From: an uncultured Jeotgalicoccus sp.
GTDB taxonomy: Bacteria > Bacillota > Bacilli > Staphylococcales > Salinicoccaceae
Assembly: GCA_947631305.1 (NCBI GenBank)
Contig: CANRKV010000038.1
Coordinates: forward strand, 1 to 10,958
Reading direction: 5' to 3'
Length of the DNA: 10,958 bases
The notes under the pieces were generated by a model. That model did not search any database, was not told the DNA's origin, and was given only the letters and a program-made list of their open reading frames with translations. Shown piece by piece: positions 1 through 6,924 of this stretch. A program made the translations under genes and the position numbers. Each line of letters begins with the position of its first letter. The stretch's first letter is position 1.

Positions 1-2
1 TT

Positions 3-17
3 GAATATTTTATATTC
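3..17. repeat. small perfect inverted repeat at window edge
   Basis: GAATAT-TTT-ATATTC has two perfect 6-bp arms around a 3-base centre. It could be part of an operator or a weak hairpin belonging to a gene left of the window. An AT-rich palindrome this short can arise by chance, and nothing else in the window uses it. Confidence 0.3.
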
Positions 18-31
18 GATTTCAAGACAAA

Positions 32-81
32 GCTCCCCCTAAAGTAGTTTACTTTTTTAAGTGTCTACTTTAGGGGGGAGC
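32..81. terminator. long hairpin, possible terminator of a neighbouring gene
   Basis: The arm at 32-47 (GCTCCCCCTAAAGTAG) pairs with 65-81 over 16 bp, with one extra G bulged in the 3' arm. Inside it, ACTT (51-54) and AAGT (59-62) form a second short stem around TTTT. No strong T-run follows the stem on the plus strand. On the minus strand it is followed by CTTTGTCTTG, a weak T-tract. It is probably a terminator serving a gene left of the window, but an RNA-processing hairpin or the end of a small mobile repeat is possible. Confidence 0.5.
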
Positions 82-138
82 ATATCAGCTGCAGATGGCT
101 TTAATATTTATCCGGGACAGACAGTGGTCTCTGATTAT

Positions 139-424
139 GCCAGTGCTGGAAGTTTTGGGTACATATGAGACTCTATCATGCCAGTCCCGGAAGTTTAGGA
201 TACGTATGAGACTCTTTCACGCCAGTGCTGGAAGTTTTGGGTACATATGAGACTCTATCATGCCAGTCCCGGAAGTTTAGGATACGTATGAGACTCTTTC
301 ACGCCAGTCCCGAAAGTGTCGGATACGCATGAGACTCTTTCACGCCAGTCCCGAAAGTTTAGGATACACATGAGACTCAATCATGCCAGTCCCAATGGTT
401 TAGAATACATATAAAATCTTCCCA
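139..424. repeat. tandem array of seven 41-bp units, non-coding
   Basis: GCCAG recurs at 139, 180, 221, 262, 303, 344 and 385, an exact 41-bp period. Each unit runs GCCAGTcCcGgAAGTtTagG, then aTAC-x-x-ATGAGACTC and a short AT-rich tail. Units 1 and 3 are identical, as are units 2 and 4, so 139-220 is an exact copy of 221-302 (an 82-bp higher-order duplication). Units 5 and 6 differ by a few bases. Unit 7 is decayed (40 bp), and a trace of an eighth begins at 425. Forty-one is not a multiple of three, so this is not a repeated protein domain. There are no unique spacers, which rules out CRISPR. I see no gene in 1-428; its function is unknown. Confidence 0.9.
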
Positions 425-428
425 GCCA

Positions 429-454
429 ATAAAAAAACCCGCGAATTTGCGGGT
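429..454 (-). terminator. intrinsic terminator of the ktr operon
   Basis: On the minus strand ACCCGC-AAATTC-GCGGGT forms a 6-bp GC-rich stem with a 6-base loop (437-454). TTTTTTTATT follows directly. It sits about 10 bp past the stop codon of the nucleotidase-like gene, the normal place for a Rho-independent terminator. Confidence 0.88.
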
Positions 455-464
455 CCTGTCATTT

Positions 465-1322
465 TTATAAGTATCTGTAAACCAGATCGAGATATTCAAT
501 GTCCTCAGCGACTTTGGAGAATTCTTTATCTCTTACAGCCATGCTGTGACCGAGGTACTCAAATGTGTTAACTCTCGTTTTAAACCGGATATCGAGTTCC
601 ATTATATGTCCGTTATGCAGGTGATGGTACAAAGGAACTTTTTCTCCGTGTACCCGCGTTGTGCTGAATGCCGGTGTCTGTTCATCATAATTCTTTTCGT
701 AAGCTGAACCTGTAATTACAATCCCGACGCCTTCCAAACTGTTTTTTAATTCTTCAATGCATGCTGAGTCGTCTGTAAAGTCGGACACGAAGACGATAAC
801 ATAGTCCGGATTTTCTGTATTGTGCAAATAGCGCAGCCATTTTTTTAATGATGCCTGCAGATTCACCGCTGAAATCTGCTCGGTTTTATCTTCTGCCGGT
901 CCGCCGTATCCGCCTACTACCGCAAGTTTCATTTTGTTCATATTAAATATTCTGTACGGCTGCCCGTAAAATGGTTCATTCATATATTTCTGCACAATAT
1001 TCGTACTGATCCACGGAAAATACGATGTTCTCATCGCTTTACTCGTACCGCCAATATTACGAAGATCGTTCACATTTAGTGTCGCAAATTTATAGCGCAG
1101 GTGATTCATGCTCATAATATGCGGGTTCTGAGGTCCCCGTGTATTTACAGAATTCCCGATTGCCCCGCCGAGGTCGCAAAATATTGGCCGTTCATATTCT
1201 TTCATATTCATACTGTTTACAGCACTGGATATTTTACCGAACGTGACACCTTCTTTTTTTCCAAGACGTTCATTCATGTGCTGTGTAATATATAATTTAA
1301 CGTTAAAAAATTCAGAAACCAT
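465..1322 (-). CDS. degenerate 5'-nucleotidase-like metallophosphatase domain protein (probable pseudoenzyme)
   Basis: A 285-residue cytoplasmic protein; no signal peptide or membrane segment is visible. The layout follows the N-terminal metallophosphatase domain of the UshA/YunD-type 5'-nucleotidase family: LYITQHMNERL (10-20) replaces the usual HTNDIH, IFCDLGGAIGNS (47-58) replaces DxGD, YKFATLNVNDL (77-87) replaces the GN(H/N)E motif, FPWISTNIV (102-110) matches FPxLSANI, VIVFVSD (175-181) replaces VLSH, and VITGSAYEK (202-210) replaces the GSHTHH-type motif. Every position expected to hold a metal ligand is changed, and the C-terminal nucleotidase domain is missing, yet the frame is intact. 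It starts at ATG 1322 with GGAG eight bases upstream, 20 bp after the potassium transporter's stop codon, so the two are probably co-transcribed. A nucleotide-binding or scaffold role is inferred; the family match was made by eye. Confidence 0.72.
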   Translation of the reverse strand: MVSEFFNVKLYITQHMNERLGKKEGVTFGKISSAVNSMNMKEYERPIFCDLGGAIGNSVNTRGPQNPHIMSMNHLRYKFATLNVNDLRNIGGTSKAMRTSYFPWISTNIVQKYMNEPFYGQPYRIFNMNKMKLAVVGGYGGPAEDKTEQISAVNLQASLKKWLRYLHNTENPDYVIVFVSDFTDDSACIEELKNSLEGVGIVITGSAYEKNYDEQTPAFSTTRVHGEKVPLYHHLHNGHIMELDIRFKTRVNTFEYLGHSMAVRDKEFSKVAEDIEYLDLVYRYL

Positions 1323-1342
1323 TTAGTTCACTCCCTGCTGAT

Positions 1343-2692
1343 TTAGCCTACCATCAGGCGTTCTTCAGAATATTTATAAGTCAGTTCACGCTGTCTGCCC
1401 GCGATTGACAGCAGAAACGAAACAAATCCTATTCTGCCGATAAACATAAATAACATGATGACTATTTTACTCAGTGTCGATAAGTCTTCAGTTATTCCCG
1501 TCGACGTTCCCGTCGTGCCGAAAGCAGATGTTACTTCAAAAATAATTTGCGTTAATGTAAACTGATGCCCATCTGCAATTAATACTGTCAGTATTCCCAT
1601 GAAAACAAGACCGACAGCGAGAATAAATACTGCAAATGCCCGTTCAATATCTTTTTTCGCAATCCTTCTCTGAAACACATTAATATGCTGACGTCCTCTT
1701 GAGAAAGATATAAGGAACAGTATCAGTATAGCAAATGTTGTCGTCCGTATTCCCCCGCCGGCACTGGACGGTGACGCACCGATGAACATAAGCACACTCA
1801 TAATCAGCTGTGTTGTCTCCGTCAGCTGTTCCACGGCAACAGTCGTTATACCCCCGCTTCTTGTACTCGCTGATAAAAACATGCTCGTTATTACCGATGA
1901 CAAAATATTTTTACCTTCAAAGTATTTTGCTGCCTCCAGAAGAAAAATTAAAGCTGTACCGATTACGAGCAGTATGCCGTACGTCGACGCTGTAACTTTC
2001 GTAAATAATGAAAAACGGAATCCCGGCGAATGTTTGCTGAAAAAATGCTTTAACTCTATTAACACCGGATAACCGATTGCACCTAATATAATCTGGCACA
2101 TTACAGGTATTTCAATAAATAAATTTCCTTCAAGGTGTGTTAACGAATTACTGTAAAGATCGAGCCCGCCGTTCGTCGTAGCAGAAACTGACAAGAATGA
2201 ACCATGCAGCAGTGCATAAGCTAAATCACCCGATTGCATATAAAAGTATGAAATATATATTACTGCACCGGCAATCTCCACAGCGATAAGAAGTGTAATA
2301 ATATCGAGGACAAGCTTCACTGCCCCTGATATTTTATACTGTGCAGTGTCGGCAATAATCTGACGGCGTTCCCTGACACCGATGCGCCGGCCGAGTATAA
2401 TCCACAGCAGTGTGCCGACCGCCATAATACCAATACCGCCGAGATTCATTAATAACATCAGCAGTATATAGCCTGGTATATTAAAAGTTTCCACAATTGT
2501 CACTGTGCTTAAACCGGTAACAGAAATTGCTGATGCTGCAACAAACAATGTATCGATAAACGGAATTCCATCTCCCTGGTAAAATACAGGAAAACTTAAT
2601 AATCCAGCAGCTGCCGCTAAAGCCAGAAAATAATACAGCAGTATACCCCTTTGCGGGCTCAGGTTTGTAAACCATCGGCGTAATTTTCTCAA
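1343..2692 (-). CDS. ktrD: Ktr/Trk-type potassium uptake membrane subunit (KtrB/KtrD family)
   Basis: The ion-conducting subunit of a Ktr potassium uptake system in the cytoplasmic membrane. It normally works with a cytoplasmic RCK subunit (KtrA/KtrC), which is not in this window. Four membrane-pore-membrane repeats are visible with the selectivity-filter glycines: VTGLS, TTNGGLD, STRSGGI and FGTTGTS, at about residues 58-62, 172-178, 276-282 and 391-397. The family signatures FIGASPSSAGGGIRTTT and MFIGRIG are also present. The frame opens at TTG 2707, which lacks a spaced Shine-Dalgarno. I favour TTG 2692 (MRKLRRWF..., 449 residues), preceded by GGGGAT at suitable spacing. S. aureus, as I recall, has ktrD next to htrA, which supports the D over the B name, but these paralogues are hard to separate by eye. 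The nucleotidase-like gene follows 20 bp downstream. Confidence 0.85.
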   Translation of the reverse strand: MRKLRRWFTNLSPQRGILLYYFLALAAAAGLLSFPVFYQGDGIPFIDTLFVAASAISVTGLSTVTIVETFNIPGYILLMLLMNLGGIGIMAVGTLLWIILGRRIGVRERRQIIADTAQYKISGAVKLVLDIITLLIAVEIAGAVIYISYFYMQSGDLAYALLHGSFLSVSATTNGGLDLYSNSLTHLEGNLFIEIPVMCQIILGAIGYPVLIELKHFFSKHSPGFRFSLFTKVTASTYGILLVIGTALIFLLEAAKYFEGKNILSSVITSMFLSASTRSGGITTVAVEQLTETTQLIMSVLMFIGASPSSAGGGIRTTTFAILILFLISFSRGRQHINVFQRRIAKKDIERAFAVFILAVGLVFMGILTVLIADGHQFTLTQIIFEVTSAFGTTGTSTGITEDLSTLSKIVIMLFMFIGRIGFVSFLLSIAGRQRELTYKYSEERLMVG

Positions 2693-2729
2693 AAAGACTA
2701 TCCCCAATCCATAAATCAGTTAATAAAAG

Positions 2730-2746
2730 ATTATAGCCACATTATA
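2730..2746 (-). promoter_or_regulatory. possible -10 elements of the ktr operon
   Basis: Two perfect minus-strand TATAAT boxes lie at 2741-2746 and 2730-2735, between the htrA terminator and the transporter start. Neither has a good TTGACA-like -35 at 16-18 bp, so which is used is uncertain. A promoter is expected here because the upstream terminator separates the units. Confidence 0.4.
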
Positions 2747-2764
2747 CAATAAAAAAACCTCTGC

Positions 2765-2802
2765 CGATTAAAAAAACGGAATCCCTTAAGCGGGATTCCG
2801 TT
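2765..2802 (-). terminator. intrinsic terminator of the htrA-like gene
   Basis: AACGGAATCCC (2775-2785) and GGGATTCCGTT (2792-2802) form a perfect 11-bp stem with a 6-base loop. On the minus strand the stem runs into TTTTTTTAATC. It lies 14 bp past the htrA stop codon. Confidence 0.93.
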
Positions 2803-2816
2803 AAAATTATTTTGAT

Positions 2817-4256
2817 CTATTCAAGTACTACTGTAGCCGACTGCTGCTCACCATTACGGTAAAAGTCGATTGTCATTTCTTCACCGGCTGATTTCGCATA
2901 ATAGAGATGCTGTCTCAATTCAACCATATTGCTGATTGGTTCACCGTCAAGATGAGTAATAACATCGAGTTCCTGCAGTCCAGCCTGTGCAGCAGGAGAG
3001 TTTTCCTGCACGCCGCTGATTATAACGCCGCCTTTAACTTCTTGTGGCAGCTGCAGCTGATCGTACACAGGTGATGATGCGACATTCAGCAGATCCTGCA
3101 GTGTTATACCGAGGAACGGTCTTGTTACTTCACCGTTTTCCTCCAGCTGACTGGTAACTTCCTTCACTTCATCAACCGGAATAGCAAAACCGATTCCTTC
3201 GACTGAAGCAATACCAACCTTCATAGAGTTAATACCGATTAAACGTCCATTAGCGTCTATCAGAGCTCCGCCGGAGTTACCCGGGTTAATTGCTGCATCA
3301 GTCTGGAGAACGCTCGCTTCCCAGTCTATTGAGCCGTCTCCGTCAAGATCAACGGGTACAGAACGGTCAAGTCCTGAAATAATTCCCTGAGATACTGAAC
3401 CGGAGAATATTTCACCAAGCGGTGAACCAATCGCAATTGCCGGTTCACCAACAAGCAGATTGCTGCTGTCTCCAAATTCAATCGTCGTCTCTACGACGTC
3501 TGAAGGAATGCTCAGCACCGCAAGGTCTGTCCAGATATCCGAACCGACGAGCTCCGCATCAACCGAGTCTCCGCTTTCCAGATTAATTTTAATCTCTTCA
3601 GCACCGTCGACCACATGCTGATTCGTTACTACATAGGCAATATCGCCTTCTGTTTTATAAATTACACCGGAACCGCTGCCCGCTTCTTCTGCTTCGTCGG
3701 AAGTGGTATTAATCCCCGGTATAATCGACTGAATACGCTGCATGTTAATGACTGATACTACAGCCGGTTTCGCTTTTTGCACGGCTGCTGTTGTATCTGT
3801 AATCAGCTTATCAGCGTTTTCTTCTTCAAGCTGCTGCTTTACTTCCGATAAATCCTGATTGGAATCTACTTCGGATGCCGTCTCTTCGTCAGTCTGCTGT
3901 TCTGCACTTTCTTCATCGTCTGTGCCGGTAAATAAAAGATAAGCACCGAGTACGAGGAGCGCACCGATAATCCCTGCGAGAAGCGGCAGTAAAAATGATT
4001 TAAAGCCGCCGGAATCTTTCTGTTTTTCTTTTACGGTGCGGCTGTTTGAATCTTTCACAGGTTCTTCGGCTGAATCATGTACTTCTCTATTATCGTAAGT
4101 ATCCTTATCCGCGCCGAACTCCCGCTGTTCTTCACGTGATCTTGTAAATTCAAACTGATTTTCAGTTTCTTCAGCTGATTGATTTTTATCCGTGAAATTT
4201 CTTGCTGTCCGTCTGTATTTTTCTCTGTCAATCGGACGTTTTCTTTCATCGCTCAT
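2817..4256 (-). CDS. htrA: membrane-anchored HtrA/DegP-like serine protease with PDZ domain
   Basis: A trypsin-like protease for misfolded proteins at the outer face of the membrane. Numbered from ATG 4256 (479 residues): a charged cytoplasmic tail of about 80 residues, one membrane span at about 85-110, an acidic linker, then the protease domain with His214 (TNQHVVDGA), Asp244 (DIWTDLAVLSI) and Ser328 (INPGNSGGAL). A single PDZ domain fills about 375-479. A DxDxDGxxD loop (303-311) lies just before the catalytic serine. ATG 4256 is chosen because GGAGTG sits eight bases upstream; the GTG at 4265 lies too close to it. The gene has its own promoter (4289-4318) and terminator, and follows the TerC gene by 76 bp. 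The long charged tail resembles HtrA-like proteins of staphylococci. Catalysis is intact by motif; substrates are unknown. Confidence 0.93.
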   Translation of the reverse strand: MSDERKRPIDREKYRRTARNFTDKNQSAEETENQFEFTRSREEQREFGADKDTYDNREVHDSAEEPVKDSNSRTVKEKQKDSGGFKSFLLPLLAGIIGALLVLGAYLLFTGTDDEESAEQQTDEETASEVDSNQDLSEVKQQLEEENADKLITDTTAAVQKAKPAVVSVINMQRIQSIIPGINTTSDEAEEAGSGSGVIYKTEGDIAYVVTNQHVVDGAEEIKINLESGDSVDAELVGSDIWTDLAVLSIPSDVVETTIEFGDSSNLLVGEPAIAIGSPLGEIFSGSVSQGIISGLDRSVPVDLDGDGSIDWEASVLQTDAAINPGNSGGALIDANGRLIGINSMKVGIASVEGIGFAIPVDEVKEVTSQLEENGEVTRPFLGITLQDLLNVASSPVYDQLQLPQEVKGGVIISGVQENSPAAQAGLQELDVITHLDGEPISNMVELRQHLYYAKSAGEEMTIDFYRNGEQQSATVVLE

Positions 4257-4288
4257 AATAATCACTCCATCTGCATACTTTACAAGTA

Positions 4289-4318
4289 ATTATAAAGCCT
4301 TTTAAAAATTCATGCCAA
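4289..4318 (-). promoter_or_regulatory. sigma-A promoter of the htrA-like gene
   Basis: Minus-strand TTGGCA (4313-4318), an 18-bp spacer and TATAAT (4289-4294) give a good vegetative promoter. Predicted start near 4282 leaves a leader of about 25 nt before ATG 4256. I see no terminator between terC and htrA, so readthrough from terC may add to expression. Confidence 0.72.
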
Positions 4319-4332
4319 TTATACGTTTAAAA

Positions 4333-5109
4333 CTATGCTTCTTTTGCAGTTTCGTCTTTCTTCTCGCCGCCGAACCAGCCGACAAGAACGATGATTAACA
4401 TTACAGCCCAGAAGATGATTTTCCAAGTTGTTGAATGAGGGAATTCAGCAGGAATAATACCAACTGCTTCGTGAGCCAGTGTCAGCACTGCAAGTTTAAC
4501 CCCTACCCAGCCGACGATAACGAATGCGGCAATTTCAAGTGATGGACGTTTCGCAAGCAGTTCAACAAAGTAGTTTGCGAAGAATCTCATAATGATTACT
4601 CCGACAAGTCCACCGATAAGCATTACAGTATACTGCCCTGCGTTAATTCCGAAGAAATCCCCGCCGACTGCAGGCAATGCAAGCGCAATCGCTGCTGCAG
4701 CTAAAATCGAGTCTACTGCGAAAGCAATATCCGCAAGCTCAACTTTGAAAACAGTCATCCAGAATCCGGATTGTTTCTTATCTTTCTGCTCGTCGATTAA
4801 ATCATCAGCACTTTTGTCCTTGTGTTTTCTAATAGCAATTAAATGGGAAATTGAAACGTAGAATAAGTACAACGCACCTAATCCTTGAACCCACCACCAT
4901 TGTACGAGCCAAACGAGTAATAATATTGCGATAACCCGGAACACAAATGCTCCGAGCAGTCCGTAAAACAATGCTTTTCTTCTTCTTACAGGGTCTAGAT
5001 GACGTACCATAACCGCAAGTACGACAGCGTTATCTGCTGCCAGTAAACCTTCCAGACCGATTAATACAATCAGGACCCATGCATATTCCAGTAATACAGC
5101 TGTATCCAT
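4333..5109 (-). CDS. TerC-family integral membrane protein, manganese-responsive
   Basis: A 258-residue polytopic membrane protein of the TerC family (similar to YkoY/YceF of Bacillus), linked to manganese efflux and metal supply to secreted enzymes. Family acidic motifs lie inside membrane spans: GLEGLLAADNAVV (Glu20, Asp26, Asn27) and KVELADIAFAVDSILA (Glu124, Asp127, Asp133), likely metal ligands. About seven spans surround a charged cytoplasmic loop (94-113, KHKDKSADDLIDEQKDKK). ATG 5107-5109 has AGGAGG eight bases upstream. Control is clear: the leader carries a yybP-ykoY manganese riboswitch with a terminator just before the ribosome binding site. The transported ion is inferred from family and riboswitch. 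The protein should not be read as a tellurite-resistance determinant despite the family name. Confidence 0.92.
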   Translation of the reverse strand: MDTAVLLEYAWVLIVLIGLEGLLAADNAVVLAVMVRHLDPVRRRKALFYGLLGAFVFRVIAILLLVWLVQWWWVQGLGALYLFYVSISHLIAIRKHKDKSADDLIDEQKDKKQSGFWMTVFKVELADIAFAVDSILAAAAIALALPAVGGDFFGINAGQYTVMLIGGLVGVIIMRFFANYFVELLAKRPSLEIAAFVIVGWVGVKLAVLTLAHEAVGIIPAEFPHSTTWKIIFWAVMLIIVLVGWFGGEKKDETAKEA

Positions 5110-5135
5110 TTTTGTTTCCTCCTTTTTATATCAAA

Positions 5136-5200
5136 CACAAAAAGAGACCTAAACAGGCCAGTCTGTACATACTCTGCACAGCACTGTCTGTTAAGGTCTC
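5136..5200 (-). terminator. riboswitch-controlled intrinsic terminator
   Basis: On the minus strand GAGACCTTAACAG (5188-5200) pairs with CTGTTTAGGTCTC (5144-5156) over 13 positions with one mismatch; the pairing may extend a few bases inward. TTTTTGTG follows. The first arm contains CCTTAA, which is also the 3' half of aptamer helix P1, so ligand-stabilised P1 and the terminator are mutually exclusive. Confidence 0.9.
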
Positions 5201-5290
5201 ACGATACAATAATATATATTGCTCAGTGTACCGGGATTTCTCCGTAATGACGATACACTGATAGTTTCCTATTCGTTACTCCCCTTAAAA
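5191..5290 (-). ncRNA. yybP-ykoY manganese riboswitch aptamer
   Basis: Read on the minus strand, the leader has the conserved family pieces in order: TTTTAAGGGGAGTAAC (5275-5290), the stem CAGTGTA (5254-5260), the loop TCGTCATTACG (5243-5253), the closing TACACTG (5224-5230), and the 3' segment GTGAGACCTTAA (5191-5202). TTAAGG (5283-5288) closes P1 with CCTTAA (5191-5196). The family binds Mn2+ at the L1/L3 junction. Because P1 and the terminator compete for the same strand, Mn2+ is predicted to switch the gene on. The downstream TerC gene is a typical target of this class. Confidence 0.92.
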
Positions 5291-5326
5291 TACAGGTTCG
5301 TTATATGTGTTTTTCAATTCTTATTA

Positions 5327-5355
5327 AATATAAGTTATTGCATGTAAAAAGTAAA
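5327..5355 (-). promoter_or_regulatory. probable promoter of the riboswitch-terC transcript
   Basis: Minus-strand TTTACT (5350-5355), a 17-bp spacer and TATATT (5327-5332) give a moderate sigma-A promoter just past the prfC stop. Transcription from about 5320 would give a leader near 210 nt that contains the whole aptamer. The match is 4/6 and 5/6 to consensus, and AT-rich sequence makes chance matches likely. Confidence 0.5.
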
Positions 5356-5367
5356 GTGAAATTTTAT

Positions 5368-6924
5368 TTACAGCAGGCTGTATAATTTAATTTCAGGATA
5401 CTTATCCGAGAACCAGCGCATTGCAAATTCATTCTCAAAAAGAAAGACCTGCTGATCAAAACGGTCATACACTAAGTTTGCACGCGGCGAGTTCATGGAA
5501 TCTTTAATATCCTCTTCGTTTTCGACCCAGCGTGCAATCTTCTTGCCGACAGGCTCCATAACGATATCCGTATTATACTCATTTTTCATACGGTGCTCGA
5601 ACACTTCAAACTGAAGCTGTCCGACGGCTCCTAAAATCGGCTGATTCGTATGCATTGATTTGTAATACTGAATCGCACCTTCCTGCACCAGCTGTTCGAT
5701 TCCTTTATAGAAGTGCTTCTGCTTCATTACGTTCTTAGCAGAAACTTTCATAAACAGTTCCGGTGTGAACAGTGGCAGTGCGGCAAAATCACGAGGTTTT
5801 CCGCTGTATAAAGTATCACCAATCTGATAGTTACCGGTATCGTATAATCCGATAATATCTCCCGCATATGCTTCATCGATTGTTTCTTTATCATCAGCCA
5901 TAAACATCGTAGCACGTGTAATTTTCGTTTTCTTCTTAGTACGTGCAAGTACTGTATCCATACCGCGCGTAAATTTACCTGAGACAATTCTCATAAAGGC
6001 AAGACGGTCGCGGTGTCTTGGATCCATATTTGCCTGAATTTTAAAGATAAACCCTGAAAAATCTTCGTCTGTCGGGCTTATTTCCTTACCATCCGTCGTT
6101 TCACGGCCGGTCGGCTCAGGTGCAAAGTCAACGTAAGTGTCGAGGAACTCTTCAATACCGAATGTCGATAATGCTGAACCGAAGAATACCGGTGTCAAAT
6201 CCCCCGAAGCAATTTTGTCTCTGTCAAAATCGTCTCCCGCTTCTTCCACAAGCATGAATTCATCAATTGCATCTCTGTATGCTGAATCTTCTTCAATTTT
6301 ATGATGTTCAGTCAGCTGATAATCATCGTCGAGCGTTAATTTACCTTCTTCTCTGAATGGATTAATCGTCCGCTCGCGGCGGTTAATAATACCAAAAAAG
6401 CTTGGTCCCATACCGATCGGCCATGTCATTGGATACGTTTCAATCTCCAGTGTTGATTCGATTTCTTCAAGCAGTTCGAACGGTTCTTTACCTACGCGGT
6501 CCAATTTATTAATAAATGTAAAAATTGGAATGCCGCGCATTTTACAAACTTTAAAGAGTTTTAATGTCTGCGGCTCGATGCCTTTAGCTGCATCGATAAC
6601 CATAACTGCCGAGTCTACCGCCATTAATGTACGGTACGTATCTTCCGAGAAATCTTCGTGTCCCGGTGTATCCAGAATATTTATTTTATAGCCGTCAAAG
6701 TCGAATTGCATCACTGAACTCGTGACACTGATTCCACGTTCCTGCTCTACTTTCATCCAGTCACTCGTTGCGAATTTTCCGGTCTTCTTACCTTTAACCG
6801 TTCCCGCTTCACGAATAGCGCCGCCGAATAACAGCAGCTTTTCTGTCAGCGTCGTCTTTCCGGCATCCGGATGGGAAATAATCCCAAACGTTTTACGTTT
6901 CTGTATTTCATCTTTTATCTCCAT
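5368..6924 (-). CDS. prfC: peptide chain release factor 3 (RF3)
   Basis: A translational GTPase of 518 residues (usual length for Firmicute RF3) that recycles RF1/RF2 from the ribosome after peptide release. GTPase motifs are intact: P-loop SHPDAGKT (17-24), GISVTSS (switch I, 64-70), DTPGHEDF (85-92), NKLD (139-142) and GSALSTFGIEEF. The RF3-specific C-terminal regions follow, including GAVGQLQFEVFEHRM. The ATG at 6924 has AAGGAG seven bases upstream. The start overlaps the end of the 86-residue gene by 17 bp, so translation is probably coupled. No terminator of its own is visible after the stop; the next one is the riboswitch terminator about 170 nt on. Confidence 0.97.
   Translation of the reverse strand: MEIKDEIQKRKTFGIISHPDAGKTTLTEKLLLFGGAIREAGTVKGKKTGKFATSDWMKVEQERGISVTSSVMQFDFDGYKINILDTPGHEDFSEDTYRTLMAVDSAVMVIDAAKGIEPQTLKLFKVCKMRGIPIFTFINKLDRVGKEPFELLEEIESTLEIETYPMTWPIGMGPSFFGIINRRERTINPFREEGKLTLDDDYQLTEHHKIEEDSAYRDAIDEFMLVEEAGDDFDRDKIASGDLTPVFFGSALSTFGIEEFLDTYVDFAPEPTGRETTDGKEISPTDEDFSGFIFKIQANMDPRHRDRLAFMRIVSGKFTRGMDTVLARTKKKTKITRATMFMADDKETIDEAYAGDIIGLYDTGNYQIGDTLYSGKPRDFAALPLFTPELFMKVSAKNVMKQKHFYKGIEQLVQEGAIQYYKSMHTNQPILGAVGQLQFEVFEHRMKNEYNTDIVMEPVGKKIARWVENEEDIKDSMNSPRANLVYDRFDQQVFLFENEFAMRWFSDKYPEIKLYSLL

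Noticed and set aside
139..424. CRISPR array
   Set aside because: The 41-bp units abut directly with no unique spacers, and no cas gene is nearby.
1..430. insertion sequence or MITE
   Set aside because: There is a hairpin and tandem repeats, but no terminal inverted repeat pair enclosing the array, no target-site duplication and no transposase.
1101..1295. plus-strand reading frame inside the nucleotidase-like gene
   Set aside because: It lies antisense to a well-supported gene, has no family features and has no convincing ribosome binding site.
1782..2072. plus-strand frames antisense to the potassium transporter
   Set aside because: These are mirror frames of a membrane protein gene; composition and lack of motifs fit a shadow.
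4257..4265. GTG start giving a three-residue longer HtrA
   Set aside because: The Shine-Dalgarno GGAGTG practically touches this GTG, while ATG 4256 has ideal spacing.
4333..5109. tellurite resistance gene
   Set aside because: The family name is historical; the manganese riboswitch and acidic membrane motifs point to Mn2+ handling.
5079..5261. plus-strand frame across the riboswitch leader
   Set aside because: It is fully explained by the antisense of the conserved aptamer and terminator, and no protein features are seen.
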